In this document: positions 58,278-64,000 of the stretch, piece after piece
Layout of the letters: the number at the start of each line of letters is the position of its first letter
How positions within the stretch are numbered: position 1 is the first letter of the stretch
Assembly: GCF_030052815.1 (NCBI RefSeq)
Contig: NC_079510.1
Location: 44,234,725-44,298,724, forward strand
Direction: 5' to 3'
From: Hevea brasiliensis
Taxonomy: Eukaryota; Streptophyta; Magnoliopsida; Malpighiales; Euphorbiaceae
Length of the DNA stretch: 64,000 nucleotides
Notes under the pieces: model-generated
What the model saw: only the letters and a program-made list of their open reading frames with translations
The model's database searches: none
Told to the model about the DNA's origin: nothing
Position numbers and translations under genes: made by a program

Positions 58278-59265
58278 TGAAATTCGCAAGTGCACGGGTC
58301 ACAGTAGTATAGTTTTAAAAATGATATAGAACCCACAGGGAATTGTGTTTAAATTGGAAATAAAAGTATAAACTAATTAGAATGACAAAATTTAAAGATG
58401 TAAAATAAAATTTGAAATTAAAATTGATATTTGAGGAGTTTAAACTAAATTAAACAATTAACTAAATTAATTAAACTAGATTACTAAGATTTAAATTGAA
58501 ATTTGCTATTTATGAAATTTGGAGGAATTAAATCTAAATTCAATAAAAATTAAAATGATTCTAGAGATTGGATTTTCAATATTGTTTGCATGTGGTTTTG
58601 AACTGATTTAGCCAAACACATGAGAATTGCAATTTTGAGGGAAATCAATTCTTAAATTTTTGAAACCTTTTTCAAGCATCTCAAAGTTGGTTTTCATTAA
58701 ATCAAACCCTGTTTTCACGGTATTTCAAACCTAACAAAAACCCAATTAATGCTCTAATTGATTTTGGAAAGTCCCCTTAATTCTCTTAGCTTATCTCTAA
58801 CACCAAGAAAACTAAGTTTATTGCAAGATTATCTATCCCTAATATTCACTTTTCAGTCCATCTATTAAGGATTAAAACTTAACTTAATGAGGGCTCATTC
58901 ATCAAGCAAGGCAACAAGCTCACAAGCAATAAATCAAAATGAAACAATCTTCATTTGAATGGCTAAATCAGTTCAAAACCACAATCCAAAACAATATTTA
59001 CAAACCCATCTCTAGAATCTCAAACAACTACTCACTAATCATAGTTTCAATACAAACCCAAATGTATAAATGAAGAAATAATGGAAATCTAAGTTAAGGA
59101 ATAGAAAAACCCAGAAAAATGCAGCAGAAGCTGCTGCTGGAAAGTGCAGAAAACGAGTTCTGCAGCTGCTGGAAAATAGCTTCACGTGTTCTTCTCTTCC
59201 TCTCCTTCTTTTCTTGCTAAAAATGCCTCCCTTGCTCCTTATGGAAAGAAAATGATAAAGGGGAC

Positions 59266-59273
59266 TTTATATA
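59266..59273 (-). promoter_or_regulatory. TATA box in LTR of element D
   Basis: TATATAAA on the minus strand (CACCTATATAAAGTCCCC context), at a mid-LTR position comparable to the TATA box of element B. Confidence 0.55.
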
Positions 59274-59352
59274 GGTGAGGGGACTGCCCTAGAATGGGTA
59301 AAAAGGTGGAAGATTCCAGAGAAAGTGAGGTATAAAATCAGAGTAACGGAAA

Positions 59353-60050
59353 TGTAACACCCTAGGCAAATCCCACATCGACAAAACACGGGAGAGATGC
59401 TGGGTTCATAAGTTGACAGTTCGTAACCCCTATTGACGCGTTTTAAAACCGTGAGGGCTTCAGCCCAGAGCGGACAATATCACTAGTGGGCCGGGCCATT
59501 ACATTTGTGGTATCAGAGCGGCTTCGCGTGCAACCTTGAACGGTGGTGGGGCAAACCTCAGCGAGGACGCTGAGTCCCATAAGGGGGGTGGATTGTAACA
59601 CCCTAATCAAATCCCACATCGACAAAACACGGGAGAGATGCTAGGTTCATAAGATGATGGTTCTTAACCCCTATTGACGCGTTTTAAAACCGTGAGGGTT
59701 TCGACCCAGAGCGGACAATATCACTAGTGGGCCGGGCCATTACATTTGTGGTATCAGAGCTGGACTCCCTCTAGTACGGTGTGTGGTGCGAGGACGCACC
59801 AGGCGGAAGCTGGTGGGCTTGTCACGACCCAGGGATGGGGTTGGGACGTGCTTGTTCAACCAGCTACGCACTGGGGTGGAAACTTCGTGTCCCACATCGG
59901 AAATGAGAAGGAAAGACTTGGGCCATATATGTGGGAGCCTTCCTCACCTGGTCAGCGCGCTTTTGGGAATGAAACCTCCCAAGGGAAAAATCCATGAGGC
60001 CCATGGGCCAAAGCGGACAATACTAACCGGAGAAGGATCGGGCTGTTACA
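59353..60050 (+). mobile_element. Chimeric TRIM (miniature LTR retroelement) with three LTR-like blocks
   Basis: Block 1 is 59353-59503 and block 2 is 59594-59744: 151 bp each, TGTAACACCCT ... GGGCCGGGCCATTACA, nearly identical. Block 3 is 59820-60050 (231 bp, TGTCACGACCC ... GGGCTGTTACA), related only by short words such as GTCCCACATCGG and AAAGCGGACAATA. After blocks 1 and 2 comes TGGTATCAGAGC (59508-59519, 59749-59760), the methionine-tRNA primer site. AAGGGGGGTGGAT (59581-59593) before block 2 is a polypurine tract. The whole is flanked by GGAAA (59348-59352 and 60051-60055). There is no coding capacity. Orientation follows primer-site direction. Confidence 0.85.
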
Positions 60051-60466
60051 GGAAATGCCACGTCAGCCATTTCCAGTAAAAATGACATAAGCTGAATCGG
60101 TTATGTCGCGGGTTGTGTCGCGGGTTGTGTAACAATCTGCCTGAATATCTGACGCTCGACACAACCTGCGACATAAGCTAAATTGGTTGTGCTGTAGGTT
60201 GTGTAACTCTCGACCATTTTTTTTGCTCAACTTCAAAAATTTTTGCAATTCAACTCTAATCTCCTCCAAATGGCTACTCTGATCAAAATACATCAAATTT
60301 CTCCAAATTTAACCTACAAAACAAATAAATTCCAAAAATTAAACTAAGAAGTGTGAAGATTATAAAATTGACTAAATATATGCTAATATCTATAATAATA
60401 GCTATGAACAAGGGTAAATTATGTGCAAAAATTACACCTAAATGATGATCTAAAATGCATGCATCA

Positions 60467-60481
60467 AATTCCCCCATACTC
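60467..60481 (-). other. Polypurine tract region of element D
   Basis: On the minus strand GAGTATGGGGGAATT runs directly into the LTR start TGATGC. Confidence 0.75.
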
Positions 60482-62423
60482 AAACTCTTGCTTGTCCCCA
60501 AGCAAAATTTCATTAAAACTCATTTGGAAGGGAATAGAGTCAGCCTTTGAAAATACAAAAATCACAAATCCAAACCACCAACTTACCCCTAGCCACCAAC
60601 ATTCCAAGTTCCCGCCAGCGAAGCACAAAGAATGAAGCAATCACTCTCAACAATTACAAAATAGCTAAGAATTAACCAATCAACCCAAGCAACAAATACC
60701 AACCAGCTACAAGAGTCAATTGTGCCAAAACAAACCTAAATGAAATAGATAGCCAATGTGTCTCAAATAGATGGTGAGTAATATATGAAAGATTATATTG
60801 CCAAACCCATATGCAAGCATAAAAGATATAACTCTACTAATGTAACAAGCATTTTTTAAAGAATCATTAGGTCTTTTTAAGGGTTATAATGGGGTCAAAA
60901 TAGGGTAAAATTGTGTTAACAAAAAAAGGGAATAAGGAAAACAAAATATGAGAATAATATTAATCATGAAACTCGAAGTGCATCCATTTTTTTTTAATAG
61001 AATTTTTTTTATCAAGAGGAAAGAAATTCACAATGAATCTCAAGTGCTATCACAATAAAGGGACTACTTTTATAATATATTTTTTTTATTTTGTATGCGT
61101 CCCTATTTCATGTCACACCCAAAATTACCTTTGGGATATTTTGGTGACCATTTTTTTTTTATATATCATTATTTATTTTATTTTTTTTATGCACTTAATT
61201 GCTAAAATATTATTCTCATAATAGGTGGTAGTGTTTAGGTTTAATGGCTAGGTAAAAGATTTGGGTTCCAAAGAAATTAGGGAATTAAGGTTCAAGGGGG
61301 TTTGCAAGGGTTGAAATGAGATTAAGGTAGGTTAAGGCTAAATGTGAGGTTTAAAATATGAAGGAATGCCTAAATCATATTCTTATCAAATGCAAGTTAA
61401 AAATTTCGCTTTGAAAGATCTAAGATGCTTGTTCTAGGAATGGTGAGACGACAATGACCATTTTCTTCCTTAAAGGCTTATTCGGACACTCAAAACTCAA
61501 AATAACTAATCAGAATCTGCATACCTAGATGAATGTATTAATTTTCAGCTATTAAGTAAGAGAAAGAATAATGCTTAAAACTTTGTACCCAGCTGGAACT
61601 TTCATTCCACTAACCATCTAAAGGCAAGTTGGATTGCTTGAATAAGCAACTTATGGAATTCAAAGACTGGTTTAAAAATTCAAAAATTTTAAATGAATAA
61701 ATGAAATGCATGAGTGTAAATGTATAGTCAACCTATATGTAACTAAGTATGCATAACTAAGTGTATGAAGCTATATGCAAGTGTATGTATGTGAATATGT
61801 ACAAGTATGAAGTAATGAATGAGTATGTCACTATATGCAAGTAAAAAAGGAAAAATAATTTTGCAAAAAATTTACCCTCTCCCCCATACTCAGAATGAAC
61901 ATTGTCCTCAATGTTAAAAGAGTGCAAGGAATGGGATAATTTGGCTATATGTACAGAAAATGGGTGGCTCATATGTGCATAAAGAATTATTACCCTGTTG
62001 CATAAGCGATAGCACAACTTGTGTTGAAAGTGACACAAGTTGAGATGAGAATTGTTACCTCATTGAAGTGCAGCCAATTTAATTAAGTAAAATTTGGACA
62101 GCTGCTGCACTCATTGCAAAAGAAACAGTGCAATGGAATTCATTAAATCAATTAAATTCAAAAATTTGGAATAGGGAAGTTAAGCTCAAAAATATAACCA
62201 TGAAGTGTAAATCCGAAATAGTAAATCAAAGCAAGTGAGCAAAGTGCTAAAGATTCAAAAGACAAATGTACTTTATGAGGAACTAAAAAAAATACTGAAG
62301 AAGTAAATGGTTCAAGTAAAATAAAGACAACACAAGCAAAATATTAACTAAATAAGTTCAAAACATTAATTAATTAAGCAACGAAATTAAAGACATGAAA
62401 TGTAAATGGAGAATAAAAGCTAG
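60482..62423 (-). other. 3' noncoding region of element D
   Basis: No gene. Shares ordered short blocks with 30822-33036 of element B (ACAAGCAAGAG before the tract, GAGGACAATGTT with GTATGGGGGAGAG near 61880-61915), plus homopolymer runs. A palindromic pair, ACACAAGTT/AACTTGTGT, lies near 62010-62040. Confidence 0.75.
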
Positions 62424-63982
62424 TCAGTCAGGTATGAGAACTCCTTTGCCCTTGCCATCTTGAGGAGGTGGTGGTGCGTTTGGCGGTTGCTGTGGAGAGA
62501 TGATTCTCAAAATCAGTGCCTCGTTTGTTTCGATCTTCTCCAGCTTAGCTCGCATGACTTTCAACTCGTCTTGCATTTCAGCACTTCTATCCAAATATAT
62601 ATCAGCTAAATCCCGCAATGTTTGAAAAGAGACATCCGTCATTTGTCGAAAAGAATAGATCTCATCACTGAGATTCTCCATGAATGTTAGAAGGGTTGCC
62701 ATGGATGGTCCAGAAGCTGTTGATGAAGCAGGTTGGGCAGCTGGTGGAGCCTGGCATGAAGGCTGCTCGGATGGTTTCTCAGATGCTGAGGAGGAGCTAA
62801 TTGCAGTGGGAGAGCCAGGTGGTGGTGCGGTGGATGCAGGAATTTCATACAGCTTGGTAGCCTCATTCTTGATACAAAATTTTTGGTTAGCCAAATGAGG
62901 TGCATCCAAAAATAGCAAACCAGTTGGAACAGCAGCACACTTGTGAACTTGAGGATTAAAGCCAAAATAGTGAGCAATGGGTGTGACCAAACCTCCAAAC
63001 ACAATGTTACCAGTACCCCTAGTAGTCTGGCGGATCACATGACGGCAAAAATAGTAACCAGGTGAAGCTTTTTTACCAGTTTTTGCACACCACAAAAAGA
63101 ATAAATCATACTGAGACATTGTGCCAACACTAGTTCCCCTTCCTAAAACTGTATTTGCAATTAATCTCTGAAGCAATCTCAAGGCATGACTCTCAATCTT
63201 GGAGGCCTTACTGTGCCCCGGTTTGAAAGTACCTGCTGAAGGTGCAATTTGCTGCCAAAATTCATACCCATTATAGTCCCTTTGGCTAGTAGGTATTTTG
63301 AACAAACCATCAGGTGGAAAGCCGAATATATGGTGAAAATTATCCATAGACAACACCCTATCTTGACCAAGGCATCTAAAATTGATTGTCAAGTCATTAT
63401 CCAAGGTATTTTTATGCTCACTAGTGGACAGGGAGGCCATAAATTCCTGCACTAGAATGGGGTAAACCAGTTCCTGTTTATGTGCAAATCGCACCCAACC
63501 TAAAGCATCTAACAGAGTCTGCATTTCATCATATATCTTCAAAGATTTAAGTGTAGACACATCCAAATACTGAGTTTGAACCATTTTTCGAGCTTCGACT
63601 CTTGCCTTGTTTCTTTTCATTTCAGCAGTAGGTAATACCCAATGTCGAGCAGCAAGCAAAGAGGAAGGAATTGCGAAGTTACCTTTTGATTTACCCGGGC
63701 GCTTGACTGCCGATTTCGGGATTCCACGGCGGACAGAAAAGTGCAGACATTGGGGCGAATCGGGAGTTCTTGTGTGGCCGGTTCGGGTCGCTTCCGCTTG
63801 GCGCCGCTTGTTGATTTGTGCGGCTTTATGCTTTTTGCCTTTTTCTTCTTGAATGTAGCGATAGGGGTGTCACCAGAATGGGCCGGCGATGGGTTGGCAT
63901 TCATGGGTGGAGTGGTTTGGGGTTGCGGCGGCTGTGAGGAGTGGGGAGGTGAGTTTTCAAAAGAGAGTGGGGAGTCGGGCAT
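62424..63982 (-). pseudogene. Env-like ORF of element D (Athila ORF-1 family, one frameshift)
   Basis: The start is at 63982 (MPDSPLSFENSPPH), with a Pro/Ser/Lys-rich first 100 residues. Between about 63660 and 63780 the reading shifts by one frame. The second part then runs open to the stop at 62424. Its conserved block matches element B: QYLDVSTLKSLKIYDEM, KQELVYPILVQEFMASL, FRCLGQDRVLSMDNFHHIFG, LGRGTSVGTMSQYDLFFLWC, SPGYYFCRHV. A Ser/Ala/Pro linker and a C-terminal helical region (about 60 residues) follow, ending QDGKGKGVLIPD. The shift could be real or a sequencing error, since no other damage is seen. Confidence 0.88.
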
Positions 63983-64000
63983 GGCGAAATGGAGGGAAGG

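Larger units (their letters stand above)
58278..60466 (-). repeat. 3' LTR of element D, with a TRIM inserted
   Basis: It runs from 60466 (TGATGCATGC) to 58278 (...CGAATTTCA) on the minus strand: 2189 bp including the 703-bp insertion plus duplication at 59353-60055, so about 1.49 kb originally. The outer boundary is set by TG...CA ends and analogy with B; no partner LTR is in view. Near 60090-60200 it has palindromic GCGGGTTGTGT / ACACAACCTGCG repeats. Confidence 0.8.
58278..64000 (-). mobile_element. Element D: second Athila-like Ty3/gypsy element (3' part only)
   Basis: In minus orientation the window holds, from right to left, the env-like ORF, a 3' noncoding region, a polypurine tract and the 3' LTR. 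The LTR start TGATGCATGCATTTTA and the GACCCGTGCACTTGCG near its end match the LTR design of element B. TTGAGGACAATGTTCATTCT and GGGGACAAGCAAGAG recur from B's 3' region. It is a different family from B, since LTR length and most sequence differ. The rest of the element would be to the right of the window. Confidence 0.88.

Noticed and set aside
59353..60050. TRIM as a Cassandra element with a 5S rRNA-like promoter
   Set aside because: No 5S internal promoter motif could be read in the LTR blocks.
59746..60079. Open frames of 83 and 98 codons
   Set aside because: They run through primer site, LTR block 3 and the flank of the TRIM, so they are by-products of noncoding element sequence.

Overview
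This window reads as nuclear DNA of a flowering plant, most likely a eudicot. The evidence is plant-specific Ty3/gypsy lineages (chromovirus of Tekay type, Athila type), a Ty1/copia element, a TRIM, AT-rich intergenic DNA, a GT-AG intron gene for a thylakoid-lumen-type protein, and two loci matching the plant microRNA miR858. I cannot name the species from sequence alone.

Positions 1-40410 are a four-level nest of retroelements, all on the + strand. An old, decayed element with a protein of the 'putative gypsy type transposon' kind (element 0; left arm 1-4630, right arm 38935-40410) was split by element A (4631-38934, Tekay-like chromovirus, LTRs of about 2.6 kb, 5-bp target duplication TCTGA). 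A was split inside pol by element B (10731-34660, Athila-like, LTRs of about 1.6 kb, duplication ACCAG). B was split between pol and its env-like ORF by element C (18786-28276, Ty1/copia, LTRs of about 2.1 kb, duplication GAATT). LTR divergence judged by eye fits the order: A about 6% or more, B about 2%, C about 1-2%. All three have broken pol genes. The env-like ORF of B (29271-30821) is open.

The nest ends close to the poly(A) signal of the one clear cellular protein gene, a two-exon minus-strand gene (41401 to 40462) for a 140-residue protein with a plastid transit peptide and a twin-arginine thylakoid-lumen signal. Upstream of it is AT-rich DNA. Parts of that upstream DNA are repeated at 48041-48981, on the far side of a decayed gypsy fragment (about 44214-48040).

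Positions 49000-57000 hold the most unusual content: two paralogous minus-strand foldbacks (49847-50531 and 55225-56658) whose arms derive from the R3 repeat of an R2R3-MYB gene. The second carries an exact match, as I recall the sequence, to mature miR858; the first carries a one-base variant. Both have unusually long loops (about 525 and 1276 nt). Upstream of the second lies a TATA box and a small two-exon ORF (41 aa) starting at the first AUG, a candidate miRNA-encoded peptide.

Positions 58278-64000 are the 3' part of a second Athila-like element (D) in minus orientation: its 3' LTR, 3' noncoding region and a frameshifted env-like ORF. Its LTR contains a chimeric TRIM (59353-60050) with three LTR-like blocks, flanked by a perfect GGAAA duplication.
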